From the NCBI GenBank assembly GCA_964609825.1, contig CAZSSH010000010.1:124001-188000 (forward strand): a stretch of DNA of 64,000 nucleotides, in the 5' to 3' direction. The position numbers and the translations under genes were made by a program. Below, one piece after another: positions 52,987 to 63,120 of this stretch. Source of the stretch: CAZSSH01 sp964609825. Lineage in GTDB: Bacteria; Verrucomicrobiota; Lentisphaeria; Victivallales; Victivallaceae. Under the pieces are notes generated by a model, which ran no database searches, was not told the DNA's origin, and saw nothing but the letters and a program-made list of their open reading frames with translations. Within the stretch, counting starts at the first letter, position 1. Every line of letters starts with the position of its first letter.

Positions 52987-55900
52987 TCAGTCCATGGCGA
53001 TGGCTCCGCCGCCACCGGCGGAGTCGGGCGCTTCGGTTCGGTCGAACTCCGGCGGGGTAACGGCGAGCGTGCTGGCTTCGTCGCTCTTGTCAAACTCAAA
53101 GTTGAAGCCGAGGAGCTTTACCGGGTAGTCGAGCTTTTTGTCGTTGTTGCCGCCGTAGGTGATGAGCTTGTTGCCGTCGATGAATTGCTTGAGCTCAAAT
53201 TTGACGGTTTGCGGCTGGTCAATGACGGGCTTGCGGTCGATTTTGATTTGAAAAGTTTCGCCCGCGGCGTCCTGCACCAAAAAGCTGACGGCATGGATCC
53301 CGACTTTGGACGGGGTAAAGCCGATTTCGACTGTTTTGGGCCATGATTGCTCATCTTTGGCAATCACCGGCGGTTTGACGGCAAACAGGGAAGCATAAGC
53401 GCGTTTGCCCGGGATGCGCTCAATGGTCACGCTTTCGCCGTTTTTGCTCGGGATAAGTTTGTAACCTTCGCCGTAGACCGTCCACTCGCCGGGCGTCCAG
53501 CGTGCTTTGGGCTGCTCCGTTTGGTAATCTTTGAGCCAAATGCCGCCGTTGTCCTCGGCACTTTTGAGGTCAAAGTTAAAGCCGAGCAAACGCACCGGGA
53601 AATCGATTTTGCCGTCGCCGCCTTTGTGGATGATGACACTGTTGCCCAAAAGCGATGCGGCGTTGAAGCGGACAAGCGTCCACTCGCCGGGGTTGAGGCC
53701 GATGTCCTGTTTGAGCTGAAAGGTTTCGTTGTCCCGATCCATAAAGAGTACGCTGACCGCACTTACGTTGGCACCCTCGGGGCGCACCGGAATTACGATA
53801 TCGCTGTTGACTGTCGCCGCATCGGCGGCAAAAAAGCGGAGAGTGCGCAAATAGAAGCTCACAAAATTGGCATGATCTTTGTCCCAAGTGATTTTTACTT
53901 GCGTGTTGTTGGCCGCGGCCGCGAGTTGGAAGCCTTTGGCGTAGGTGATCCAGTCGGCTGAGGCGAGACTTTTTTCCAGCGAGCGAAAGGCGACGGTGTC
54001 GGTAAAAGCGACGCCGGGCGCGGTTTCAAACGCGGCGTCGAGGTAAAAGAGCTGACCATCTTTGGCGCCGCGCGGGGCAGGGACGGTGAATATTCCTTCG
54101 CCCATGCCGTTGGCCGGGATGTCGAGTTGGACCGCTGCGGGGGAGACTTGCCATGCCCACTCGCGCCAGTTGCTGCGCGGCGTCAGGCGCAAGGTGCCGG
54201 TGAGCGGCTCGTTTTTGAGGTTGTAGACATGGATTTTGACCGTATCGCGCGTCCCGGCCTGCAAAGCGGGAAAGACGCCCGACATCAAGTCGCAGGCCCG
54301 CGACTTGTAATTGGGCAGTATCTTAACCTTGGCCGCCGGGAACTCAAGCTTGGCAATGTCGTGAGCGGTACTCACCTTGGCCGTTTGCGCAATGAGTTTG
54401 CCGCGGACGTAGACCGGGTACTCGCTCACCGGGATCATCACCGTACCGCTGAGGACGGGGAGTGTGGAGATGCCGCCTGACATGTCAAAGAGTTCTACTT
54501 GACTGCCTTCTGCCTTTATATTGACGGTTTGCGGCGCTTTGACGATCTCAAAAAACGGGATTTTAAACTGGTCAAAACCGTATGGATCGTTGCGCCAAAC
54601 TACGAGAATGTCGCGGTTTCGGGCGTCTTGAAACAGCAATCCGGCGGTTTCCCCGGCCTTAAACGAGTGGTCTTGCAAAAATCCCGCAAATTTGGCATTG
54701 CCCAAAAGTTTGGCGGCGGCGCGGTAACTGGCCGCCCCCGGTTTGGGCATGCCGTAGCGGTCAAGCATGCCGAACTCCTCCTCCAGGGAATCCAGCGGCA
54801 CATCGCGGAAGTTGTACGGGATTACCTTACTTGCGCCAAAGGCGAGCCCGCCCGCCATGATTTTAGGCTGATGGATCGCCTGATAGCGCCGGACTTCGTC
54901 CATGGTGCGCACCGGGATCATGTGCATCGAGCTGTAGGTACAACCGCCGATTTCGGTGATCCATACCGGTTTACCGGCAATGTTTGCCGCATTTTTCCAA
55001 CCATTGAGCTCACGCATTTTACCGGCGACACCCCAAAACATCGGGACGTAAAAGCCGTAAATATGAGTGGCGATCGAGTCGCAAAAGTCGCCGCCCTTGA
55101 CTTTAAATACCGGGGCATGGATGGCGTTGAGGTCGCCTGCCATCACGTTGCACGACGGGTCGGCAAGTTTGGCGGCAAGGTGCCCCACCTTGAGCGCTTG
55201 GGCGTAGTCCTCGGGCAAACAATCCCAGTAGGTGGGCTCGTTGCCGAACTCCCAGTCTTTGACGTACGCTTTGTTTTCGGAAATCAAATTGTATACATTT
55301 TCGGCATACCACGCATAATCGGCGGGAACCCCGTATTTCGCCCACTTGGCGACGGCATCGCCGTGGGTTTCGCGGTTGGCGGCGATGGCGGCCGGATTTT
55401 TGATGATTGAGGCGGAAATGATGCCCAAGGGTTTGAGTCCGGCCGCGTGGATCCGTTTCAATACTGTCTGCGAGCCGTCAAGGTCCTCAAAGCCGACGTC
55501 GACGCGGACAATGCTGACGCCGAGTTTGCGCAGCAAGGCAAAGTCAAACTCTTCAAAGCTGTAGCGGCGCTCGCGCCTCGTAATGTGGCAGGTAAAGCCG
55601 AAATTGCCGTCGGCTCCGTTATCAATTTGGTCATACATTAATGCCAGCGGGATTTTTAATGTTTGGCAGTCAAAGAGCGGGTCTCCGGGCGTGACCGAGA
55701 GCTCGTAGTAGCCGTCGCGCGCCGGGAGCTCCAAGGGGATGTCGTTGACTCCCGAGTTGAGCGTCGGCGCAAGTTTTTTGGTCCACACAATTTGATCGGC
55801 AAAGTCGCGCAGCTCCAGCGTAAATGCGGTTTGTCGCGCCGGGCCGTCGTTGCGCACCCGGAGTTTGGCGGGGGTGGCGCGGTCAAAAAAGAAATTGTTG

Positions 55901-56718
55901 TCATGATTGAGCCGGTCGCCGAATTGCAGCGGCGCGGTGGCGGCGACCCGGAAACCGGTTTCGGCGCGCCCCTCATACTCGGGCTGCTGCCAAAACATGA
56001 CGGTATTGAGGGCGGCAAAAGTGCTCACGGCATCATCGGCGCCGAGGACAAAGGGGGCCCCCGCATAGTATTTGTTGTCCATGTGCTCGCGGACTTTGGC
56101 GGCGTGATTGACAATACCGTAATGGGAAACATTGTTGCGTGTTTCGGGGGTGATTTCAAGGTAGCCGCTGTTGCCGTCATACCACCCGGCTTTCAAAAAT
56201 TCGTGCATGTCAGGAAGATAATAAATTCGCGGAGCGTCGGGGGTGGTAAGATCGCGGTAGCCGATAATGGCGTCAAACTCCTTGCCGTTTTCGCGCAATT
56301 TTTTGGCGATAACGTAAGCGCCGCGCTCGAGGGAGCCGGTGGAGAGAAAATTACAGTACCGCGCCGCATTGACCTTGCTGACAAAGGTGACCGCATTGTT
56401 TTCCTCACCGGGGAGGGGGGCGTATTGCCAGGCCCCCGCTTTGCCGGTGCGGACGATTGGCATCTTGTCGTCAAAGAGGTTGTAAGGGTCGCTTGTTTTG
56501 GCGCAAACGTTGAGAAACTCCGCATATTCGGCATTGGTTACCTCGCTTTTGCCGATCCGGTAGGGGTAGGCGACTTCGCCGCGCAAATAAGGATTAGGGA
56601 CATCGCCAAAGGGCACTTTTTTACCGGGATTGCCGCAGTCGGCCACGGTCACAAGCTCGGGGGTCGCCAAGAGAGTAAAAGCGAAAAAAAGGGAGGATAG
56701 GAGAATATGGTAACGCAT
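52987..56718 (-). CDS. Secreted FGE-like domain - clan GH-A glycosidase fusion
   Basis: A 1243-residue exported protein. A signal peptide (about residues 1-18) is followed by a formylglycine-generating-enzyme/sulfatase-modifying-factor-like domain (about 40-270: YPYRIGKSEVTNAEYAEFLN, later TGFRVAA). A TIM-barrel of clan GH-A type follows (about 370-690) with acid/base Glu about 491 in WEFGNEP and nucleophile Glu about 587 in VWITEIGG. The C-terminal 500 residues are beta-sandwich modules, two of them similar to each other and probably carbohydrate-binding. Fusion of an FGE-like fold to a glycosidase is unusual. It is preceded by pseudopilin and regulator genes in one operon. AGGGGAAAT precedes ATG 56718. 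Confidence 0.75.
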   Translation of the reverse strand: MRYHILLSSLFFAFTLLATPELVTVADCGNPGKKVPFGDVPNPYLRGEVAYPYRIGKSEVTNAEYAEFLNVCAKTSDPYNLFDDKMPIVRTGKAGAWQYAPLPGEENNAVTFVSKVNAARYCNFLSTGSLERGAYVIAKKLRENGKEFDAIIGYRDLTTPDAPRIYYLPDMHEFLKAGWYDGNSGYLEITPETRNNVSHYGIVNHAAKVREHMDNKYYAGAPFVLGADDAVSTFAALNTVMFWQQPEYEGRAETGFRVAATAPLQFGDRLNHDNNFFFDRATPAKLRVRNDGPARQTAFTLELRDFADQIVWTKKLAPTLNSGVNDIPLELPARDGYYELSVTPGDPLFDCQTLKIPLALMYDQIDNGADGNFGFTCHITRRERRYSFEEFDFALLRKLGVSIVRVDVGFEDLDGSQTVLKRIHAAGLKPLGIISASIIKNPAAIAANRETHGDAVAKWAKYGVPADYAWYAENVYNLISENKAYVKDWEFGNEPTYWDCLPEDYAQALKVGHLAAKLADPSCNVMAGDLNAIHAPVFKVKGGDFCDSIATHIYGFYVPMFWGVAGKMRELNGWKNAANIAGKPVWITEIGGCTYSSMHMIPVRTMDEVRRYQAIHQPKIMAGGLAFGASKVIPYNFRDVPLDSLEEEFGMLDRYGMPKPGAASYRAAAKLLGNAKFAGFLQDHSFKAGETAGLLFQDARNRDILVVWRNDPYGFDQFKIPFFEIVKAPQTVNIKAEGSQVELFDMSGGISTLPVLSGTVMIPVSEYPVYVRGKLIAQTAKVSTAHDIAKLEFPAAKVKILPNYKSRACDLMSGVFPALQAGTRDTVKIHVYNLKNEPLTGTLRLTPRSNWREWAWQVSPAAVQLDIPANGMGEGIFTVPAPRGAKDGQLFYLDAAFETAPGVAFTDTVAFRSLEKSLASADWITYAKGFQLAAAANNTQVKITWDKDHANFVSFYLRTLRFFAADAATVNSDIVIPVRPEGANVSAVSVLFMDRDNETFQLKQDIGLNPGEWTLVRFNAASLLGNSVIIHKGGDGKIDFPVRLLGFNFDLKSAEDNGGIWLKDYQTEQPKARWTPGEWTVYGEGYKLIPSKNGESVTIERIPGKRAYASLFAVKPPVIAKDEQSWPKTVEIGFTPSKVGIHAVSFLVQDAAGETFQIKIDRKPVIDQPQTVKFELKQFIDGNKLITYGGNNDKKLDYPVKLLGFNFEFDKSDEASTLAVTPPEFDRTEAPDSAGGGGAIAMD

Positions 56719-56733
56719 GGTTATTTCCCCTAT

Positions 56734-57456
56734 TTAATATTTATTGGCGTTGTTGACGTCCCAGAGGACTGTGCCCCACCAGACGTAGCCTTTGTTTGGA
56801 AATTGGCCGTTAAGCCAATTATTGTTCCACAGGCCCGGGCGTTGCAGCACACCGGCCACGTGACCGTCCAAAAATGACATATTCATCGAGTTGCCGTGCT
56901 CAAAGCGGAGCTTGGCGTAATTGGTCTCAACCCTGAACCACTCCCACTGGCTGATATACGTATTGGTCTCGGTTACCGTCGGACAGACGGTCGGAAGTTT
57001 GATTTTGCCGGGGCGGATTACCACGTGAAACTCCGCCGAGCCGTCTTTATGATGCCGCAAAATTCCGGTGTTGGCGCTGTAACCGCCGGTGCCGTCGATT
57101 TCCTTGTTGCCGTTCATCTTGACCCGGCGTCCGGGACAATTCCACAATTTATTGCGGGTGATTTCGGTGGTTGAGGAGTAAACAGTGTGCTTGCCGCCAA
57201 AATAAAGTTTGTCGAGCTTGCCGTGCCATTGCTCCTCGCCGGCCCAGCTCCACGGCGGCACCGCCATTGGCAGTACACCGTAGTCGTTGGTATATAAATT
57301 GATACCCATGGCGATTTGTTTGAGGTTATTTTTGCAGGCCGTCCCCTGAGCGGTTTCGCGCGCCCGGTTCAGCGCCGGCAACAGCATCGAGGCCAAAATG
57401 GCGATGATGGCAATAACGACTAAAAGCTCGATTAGAGTAAATAAACATTTTCGCAT
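56734..57456 (-). CDS. DUF1559-type pseudopilin
   Basis: A 240-residue protein with a type IV prepilin-like N-terminus (RKCLFTLIELLVVIAIIAIL; Glu at +5 of the mature chain). The C-terminal SMNMSFLDGHVAG is the H-x9-DG-type end of this large PVC-group family. The N-terminal helix would be cut by prepilin peptidase and assembled by a type II/IV system not present here. AAGGAG precedes ATG 57456. It is 11 bases after the regulator and 15 bases before the glycosidase, so the three form one operon. Such proteins may help display or export the enzyme. Confidence 0.9.
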   Translation of the reverse strand: MRKCLFTLIELLVVIAIIAILASMLLPALNRARETAQGTACKNNLKQIAMGINLYTNDYGVLPMAVPPWSWAGEEQWHGKLDKLYFGGKHTVYSSTTEITRNKLWNCPGRRVKMNGNKEIDGTGGYSANTGILRHHKDGSAEFHVVIRPGKIKLPTVCPTVTETNTYISQWEWFRVETNYAKLRFEHGNSMNMSFLDGHVAGVLQRPGLWNNNWLNGQFPNKGYVWWGTVLWDVNNANKY

Positions 57457-57467
57457 AACCAATCTCC

Positions 57468-58580
57468 TTATTTGTTGTTGATATTTTTAACGCTGTTTCG
57501 CTCAATGACGGAGTGGGGAAAAAACATGTTGTGCTCCTTGGGTTTGACATTGCCCAATACAATATCCACCGCGGTGCGCGCCATATCCGAGTAATTGGGA
57601 GTCACCACCGTGAGACCGGGGGACAGATATGGATACAAGCTGCGCTCGCCCTCGCCGGTGACGCTGATGTCCTCGGGGACGTTGAGCCCGAGCTCCTGCA
57701 AGGCTTTGACTGATACCAGTGCGCCGCTGCTTGACTTGTAGACCAAGGCGGTGAGACCGAGGCGGCGGATGGCTTCGATGTTGGCACGGGTTTGCTGTAC
57801 CGCCGCATCCATTGAGTTCTCCCAGGAGCGGATGGTGGAGCTGAAGATATGGTCGGGGCCGAACTCAACCCCGGCTTTTTTCATCGCAGCGCTAAATGCC
57901 TTAAGGTGCATGTCCGAGTACTCGGTGCGCGGCTCGTTGCGGATGTAACCGATATGGCGGTGACCGTTGCTGAGCAGCAATTCGGCGGTTTTTTCGGCGC
58001 TGTCGGCGGCATCGGGTGAAATCACATAAATATTGTCCGGCAAAAAATCGGCATAAAATGACATGCTGTCCACCACCACGACTTTGGTATTAAGCTTGCC
58101 CAATGCCTCCAATCTTTCGGCGCTCATCCGGTCGGAGCCCAAAAGCAATATTACGCCGTCACAGTCATTTTGAGCGTTGACAAACTCCAGTAATGACTCG
58201 GTGCCGGTGTCCTGATAAATCTTGCAATCCAAGGTGTTGCACTGATGTTGGCGGGCGTATTGAGAAATCGAGTGGATTGTGCGCCAGATATTTTCGTCCG
58301 GGTAGTCAATGTAGGCAAAGACAATGTGGCGCTCTTTGCGCTGCCTGGACGAGCCGAGACTGGCCACTGAGCGGCTGTTGCCGGCGGCGACGATCCCGGC
58401 GCCCTGACGGCGGACGATGATTTCGTCGTGCTCAAGCTCGGAGAGGGCGCGGTTGACGGTGGCCAACGAGACATTAAAACGGCGCATCAGCTCGCGGACC
58501 GACGGCATCCTGACGGCGGACTCGGGTTTGATCGCCTCGTCTTTTAAAAAATCTTTGATTTGTTCGTATTTGAGTGCCAT
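57468..58580 (-). CDS. GntR-LacI hybrid regulator (AraR-like)
   Basis: A 370-residue transcription factor. Residues about 5-68 form a GntR winged helix (MPSVRELMRRFNVSLATVNRAL, DEIIVRRQGAGIV). The rest is a LacI/GalR-type periplasmic-binding-fold sensor (DGVILLLGSDRM, NGHRHIGYIRNE, DISVTGEGERSLYP). It is likely to sense a sugar released by the downstream glycosidase. A promoter with an inverted repeat at the start site (58603-58626) lies just upstream and suggests autoregulation of the whole operon. No strong ribosome site is seen. Confidence 0.88.
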   Translation of the reverse strand: MALKYEQIKDFLKDEAIKPESAVRMPSVRELMRRFNVSLATVNRALSELEHDEIIVRRQGAGIVAAGNSRSVASLGSSRQRKERHIVFAYIDYPDENIWRTIHSISQYARQHQCNTLDCKIYQDTGTESLLEFVNAQNDCDGVILLLGSDRMSAERLEALGKLNTKVVVVDSMSFYADFLPDNIYVISPDAADSAEKTAELLLSNGHRHIGYIRNEPRTEYSDMHLKAFSAAMKKAGVEFGPDHIFSSTIRSWENSMDAAVQQTRANIEAIRRLGLTALVYKSSSGALVSVKALQELGLNVPEDISVTGEGERSLYPYLSPGLTVVTPNYSDMARTAVDIVLGNVKPKEHNMFFPHSVIERNSVKNINNK

Positions 58581-58602
58581 AATCGTTTTGGGTTCACTTT
58601 TT

Positions 58603-58626
58603 ACTGTACCAGTGTTTCGCTACAGT
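58603..58626. promoter_or_regulatory. Candidate operator ACTGTA-N12-TACAGT
   Basis: An inverted repeat directly downstream of the regulator's -10 box. It would block transcription start if bound by the regulator. Confidence 0.5.
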
Positions 58627-58629
58627 TAT

Positions 58630-58658
58630 ATTATGACGCCAAATGATCAAAAAGTCAA
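58630..58658 (-). promoter_or_regulatory. Promoter of the regulator-pseudopilin-glycosidase operon
   Basis: On the minus strand TTGACT (58653-58658) and CATAAT (58630-58635) are spaced exactly 17 bases apart. Confidence 0.65.
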
Positions 58659-58739
58659 GATAAAATCTAAAAAAAAACGATTTTTTTATCCCCATTTGTC
58701 AACAAAGCAGGAGGAAACATTGTCGGCAAGCCGGGGTTG

Positions 58740-60965
58740 TCATGGCAGGTATTTGGTCAACACGGCGGCGAGATTGTTGAGTGACACGGGTTTGCTGACA
58801 TAATCGCTCATCCCCGCTTCAAGGCATTTTTGGCGGTCATCCTCCATGGCGTGGGCGGTCATGGCGATGATCGGGATTTGGCGGTTAAGCGCCGCGGAGT
58901 CAGGCTTGCGGATTTGCCGGGTCGCCTCAAGTCCGTCCAGCTCGGGCATCTGGACATCCATCAACACGAGATCGTAGGATTTGCGGCCGACGGCATCAAT
59001 GACCTCGCGGCCGTTGGTTACGACATCGGCCCGGAGACCGAGCTTTTTGAGGATGCCCAAAGCGACCAACTGATTGGTATGATTGTCCTCGGCAAGTAAT
59101 ATATGCAGTTGGCGGCCGGAGAAATCGGGCAGCTGTGCATGTATGTCATTGTCCTTAACCGGGGGCGGGTTGGCTGTGTCGCGACAGATAGCAAAGCGGG
59201 CGGTAAACCAAAACTCGGAGCCTCTGCCCGGCGTGCTCACTACCCCGATCTGGCCGTGCATCAGCTCGGCAAGCTGCTTGGAGATCGCCAGCCCGAGGCC
59301 GGTTCCGCCGGTTTTACGGGTACTTGAGCCGTCAATCTGGCTGAATTGGCGAAACAAAAGCCCGATTTTTTCGGGCGCAATCCCGATTCCGCTGTCGCGG
59401 ACGGCAAAGCGGAGCAAGCAGCCGTCAGCGGAGCTGTCGGCCACGGTGACGGAGAGGCTGATTTCACCCTGTTCGGTGAATTTGACCGCGTTGCCGGTCA
59501 AGTTGAGCAGAATTTGCCGCAATCGACCGGGGTCGCCGGTGAGCATTAATGGAATATCCGGGGGGAGATTGAGAGTAAATTTAAGCCCTTTTTGATTGAG
59601 TTCGGGAGTCAATCCGGCAATCATATCGTCCAACAATGCCCGAAGCGAAAAATCGACGTGCTCCAACTTGAGTTTATGAGCCTCGATTTTGGAGAAATCC
59701 AAAATGTCGTTGATGATCCCGAGCAGCGATTGCGCGCTCGACTGGATGACTTCGCTGTAGCGTCGCTGCTCGGGATTGAGCTCGGTACGGAGCAGCAAGC
59801 CGGTCATGCCGATGACGCCGTTAATCGGGGTGCGGATTTCGTGGCTCATATTGGCCAAAAATTCGCCTTTGACGCGGGTCGCCTCCCGGGCCTCGGCCAA
59901 TAGCTCGTTGGCCCGGACGGTTTCGGCGGCGAGTTTGCGGTTGAGCCGCGCAAGTTGCAGCGCCCAAATTCCGCCGACCAGCAAAATGACAAACAGAATT
60001 GCGCCGACTTTGATCAAAAAAAGGTAATCCATCCGGTGATTGACGATGATGGTGATATGTTGATTGACCGCCTCTTGAATGTCGCGGTGCGAGAGCGTCC
60101 GCACCCCCTTGTTGAGGATATCGCGCAGCATCGGGTAATCTTTGTTGACGCCGATGCGCAAATGGTTGGCGTAAGCCGGGATTTCTCCGGCGATTTTAAG
60201 GTTAAACCAGCCTTCGCTGCGAATAGTGTAGGCGGCCATGGTCAAAGAGCGCAACGTCAAATCCGCCTCCTGATCCGCAATCATCCGAAAAACTTCGCGC
60301 TCCGATTCCGCGGTAATCACCCTCAAATTGGGGTAATCGCGGCGCAACTTCTCCTCAATGCTGGTACCCTGCGGGAGAACGACGGTTTCGCCGGAGAGGG
60401 TGGTCGGGTTGGAAATATAATCATGGTCGGTCCGGGATACGAAGACGTTGGGATCGGTAAAATAACTGTCAGTAAAGTTGAGCCATTTTTCACGCTCCGG
60501 TGTCTGGTTGAGAAAGGAGATGATCTGACATTGCCCGGCCTGTGATATCGCCAACGTCTGCTCCCAGCTTTTGGTCGGGATGATTTTGAGCTCAATCCCG
60601 CAACGTTTGGCGATGAGCTGGATCAAGTCGGCGGCGATTCCGACATATTGACCCTGATAGTTGATTTGCTCGTACGGGTACCAGTCGGGATCCACCCCCA
60701 CGGTGACCGGGCCGAGTTGCTCCAAATATTTTTTTTCTTCCGGCGTCAAATCGACACGGATTGACGGCGGCGGCGGGTGCGGCGGCAGCGAGGCCATCTC
60801 GATATTTTTGTCGTTGCCATGCGGCGGTCCGCCCGGAGGCGGCCCGTCCATCGGCGGCCCGCAAAGCAGCCAACAGCAAATACCGCCGAGGATCGACGCA
60901 ATCAGCGCAACGGCCAAACAGCGGTAAAAACAAGGGTGGCGGAAAAAGGCGGGCCAAAACGTCAT
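58740..60965 (-). CDS. Hybrid sensor kinase with periplasmic SBP_bac_3 sensor
   Basis: A 741-residue membrane kinase of BvgS/EvgS layout. One membrane helix (about 16-36) is followed by a Pro/Gly-rich stretch and a periplasmic solute-binding-like sensor (about 75-300: VTVGVDPDWYPYEQINYQG). A second helix (about 312-332), a coiled coil, HisKA (His about 372 in ANMSHEIRTP), HATPase (NAVKFTEQG, GTGLGLAIS) and a receiver (Asp about 663 in LVLMDVQMP) come next. There is no HPt domain, so a separate HPt such as the protein at 5864-6184 could relay phosphate. A promoter lies at 61110-61137. The ligand may be an amino acid or related small molecule. Confidence 0.9.
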   Translation of the reverse strand: MTFWPAFFRHPCFYRCLAVALIASILGGICCWLLCGPPMDGPPPGGPPHGNDKNIEMASLPPHPPPPSIRVDLTPEEKKYLEQLGPVTVGVDPDWYPYEQINYQGQYVGIAADLIQLIAKRCGIELKIIPTKSWEQTLAISQAGQCQIISFLNQTPEREKWLNFTDSYFTDPNVFVSRTDHDYISNPTTLSGETVVLPQGTSIEEKLRRDYPNLRVITAESEREVFRMIADQEADLTLRSLTMAAYTIRSEGWFNLKIAGEIPAYANHLRIGVNKDYPMLRDILNKGVRTLSHRDIQEAVNQHITIIVNHRMDYLFLIKVGAILFVILLVGGIWALQLARLNRKLAAETVRANELLAEAREATRVKGEFLANMSHEIRTPINGVIGMTGLLLRTELNPEQRRYSEVIQSSAQSLLGIINDILDFSKIEAHKLKLEHVDFSLRALLDDMIAGLTPELNQKGLKFTLNLPPDIPLMLTGDPGRLRQILLNLTGNAVKFTEQGEISLSVTVADSSADGCLLRFAVRDSGIGIAPEKIGLLFRQFSQIDGSSTRKTGGTGLGLAISKQLAELMHGQIGVVSTPGRGSEFWFTARFAICRDTANPPPVKDNDIHAQLPDFSGRQLHILLAEDNHTNQLVALGILKKLGLRADVVTNGREVIDAVGRKSYDLVLMDVQMPELDGLEATRQIRKPDSAALNRQIPIIAMTAHAMEDDRQKCLEAGMSDYVSKPVSLNNLAAVLTKYLP

Positions 60966-61109
60966 GGTGATACACCTGCCGTTGCCGGAAAAAATTTCAG
61001 CTCAAGCAGCACAGTATGGTAAATGGAGAATTGGCCTGATAAAAACACTTTTTCCCTATTATTGTCATAAGTTTCCGGTCCAAACGGCATCGTCCGCTTT
61101 GATACTTAT

Positions 61110-61137
61110 AATCTACACCGTCAAGTTGATTTGTCAA
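61110..61137 (-). promoter_or_regulatory. Promoter of the hybrid kinase gene
   Basis: On the minus strand TTGACA (61132-61137) and TAGATT (61110-61115) are spaced 16 bases apart. The sequence GCTTGACAAATCAA around the -35 is shared with the promoter at 63121-63149. The rest of 60966-61201 shows no gene. Confidence 0.55.
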
Positions 61138-61201
61138 GCAATCTTTGTGTTTCGTTTTGAGTATTTTAGCAGTGCGGCAACGATGGGACAGGCAAGATAA
61201 T

Positions 61202-63078
61202 TTATATTTCCGACCTTGAGAGATAAAAAACGATGTCCCCTTGTTTGTCCTTGCGGCAGCTCTCATCGCCGCCGTTGTCCACGCCGTCGGCGCCAATGCT
61301 GTACAACAATTTTCCGTCCTGATAACGCAGCATTTGCCCGTCAAAGGGGTCGGGCGGCAGCTCCGGGTGCACGGGCCATTGCCCGTGAGTGCGGCGAAAC
61401 TCCTCCAACTTAATTGCGCTCAGCGCCAACAGCGAAACCGCCCGCATCCGGGCCAGCCGCCGGTTAAGGGATATTTCGCTGTTCTGCTTAAAAAGCATCA
61501 GAAAGAAATTAACGTCCTGCCGCTCCTGGAGCTGCTTTCCGACCAGGTATGGGTCCTGATATATGAGCGGCAATGATTGGCGGGTTTCCTCAAGAATGTC
61601 CGCCAAAACTCCGGCTCCGAAACAAGCACAAATCCAACCGCGGTATTGATCAAAAATCTTGATGACTTTAAAATCATCCTGATAGCTGATTTTTGCAGTA
61701 TTGACGGCTAGGTCGGTATCCAGATTTTTTTGCCAATACTCTTTTTGATGCTGCAATTGGGCCAATGAGAGCTGCGGCAAGGTCGCCTCCAAAAGGGATA
61801 TGCGCCAACCGTCGCACGATTGCAAATAGTTATAATTGATTGTCAGCCCAAGCTTGGCCAGTGCAGACATTTGATCCAGGTCGAGAAAGAGCTTTTGGAT
61901 AAGCTCCGGGCGTTCTTTTTGCGTCGCCGTTTGGTATTGCAACAATCGCCAGAGTACATAATCTGCAATGACGCTGCTGTATTTCTCCTCTTGGGGGACG
62001 ATCAAAAAATCTCCGGTCGGCAGCGGGCGGTTAAGTTGATCGCGGATTTGCTCCGATTGCGGCAACGCTTCGGCCAACTGTTGGCTGATGTCTACCGATA
62101 GGTTCATGGGCTGTGTCGTCGGGCCATTGGACCACGTGAATTTGCAGGAGAATGAGGGGACGCTCCACTTCTCGGTGAATTCGGACGGGGCTTGGGTGAC
62201 CGGCCACGGGACTTTGCTTAACTCATAGTGATAACGGACCTCTCCGACGATATAATAGGGGGTAAAGTAGACGACAATAAACAAAGCAATACAAAATAAG
62301 CCGGTCAGCTTTTCTTTGAAATCCCATTCAAATTTTGACTTGGCCCACGCGGGCAGAGGAGCTTTGCAGGCTTCCGGTTTGGGGTTTTTGCTCAGCCAAT
62401 CACGGCGGAGCGATCTTAACTGAAACCAAAAGGGCGCGGCGCTGACGATCAATCCTGTCCCCAGCAACAAGACCATGACCATGAGCGCTATTGCCCCCTG
62501 CCGACCGTGGGGCAGCAGCACGCAGCCGGCATAAAACAACCCGAGCAAGATCCAACTTGCCGCATTGACGATGCGCCACCATCTCGGCGGTTGCTGCGGC
62601 AAATCTTGGGCAAATTGCCGAAGCAATCGATATCCGGCAAAGCTGTTGTAATACGGGATCGCCATTTCCGAAAACAGGCGATGACGGTGATCCGCCGATC
62701 CGGCCTGACGGCAGAAATAAACGAGCCTGGATAGTATTTCGGTGAAAAAAAACCGACCACGATCATCATCAGATTCATCGTCACCAATGGCATCGTGGTA
62801 ATTATCAGCAAAATCGCGGCCACTGTGATTCCCGCGTAAATAACTGGTGGCCATAAGATGAATTGGACTTCTTGCTTGCGGTAGAGCTTTGTAAGCGCGG
62901 GAGCAAAGGCCGCATCTTCGTCCAGCCGGGTAACGCGCATTTCCTTTACCGGACGGACCATGGTGGAAAAATTGATTTGCCGCAACCGGTAGCGGCGGCA
63001 AATTTCTTTGGCATCGAGCTCGCAATCGCCCTCCGGCAGCTGTACGATATAGCGCGGCGGCTCCGGTGTTTGAGTCAT
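61202..63078 (-). pseudogene. Membrane protein with N-terminal GYF-like region, frameshifted at poly-T
   Basis: Two frames together make a protein of about 625 residues. The first starts at ATG 63078 (AAAAAGG upstream): YIVQLPEGDCELDAKEICRR resembles a GYF_2-type domain, then two membrane helices up to MMIVVGFF. The frame is lost at eight T (minus strand, plus-strand A 62745-62752); one more T would join it to the second frame (ILSRLVYFCRQAGSADHRH and onward). Two more helices, a long soluble domain, and a C-terminal GQWPVHPELPPDPFDGQML-GADG end follow, like that of the 43974 protein. A missing base in the homopolymer could be a sequencing error, slippage-based phase variation or a true mutation. 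Confidence 0.65.
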
Positions 63079-63120
63079 TATCAATGCCTTTTTATCAATG
63101 GATCAATTAAACTTGGTATT

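Noticed and set aside
55663..56700. Plus-strand 345-codon open frame opposite the glycosidase N-terminus
   Set aside because: Shadow of the FGE-like domain coding sequence.
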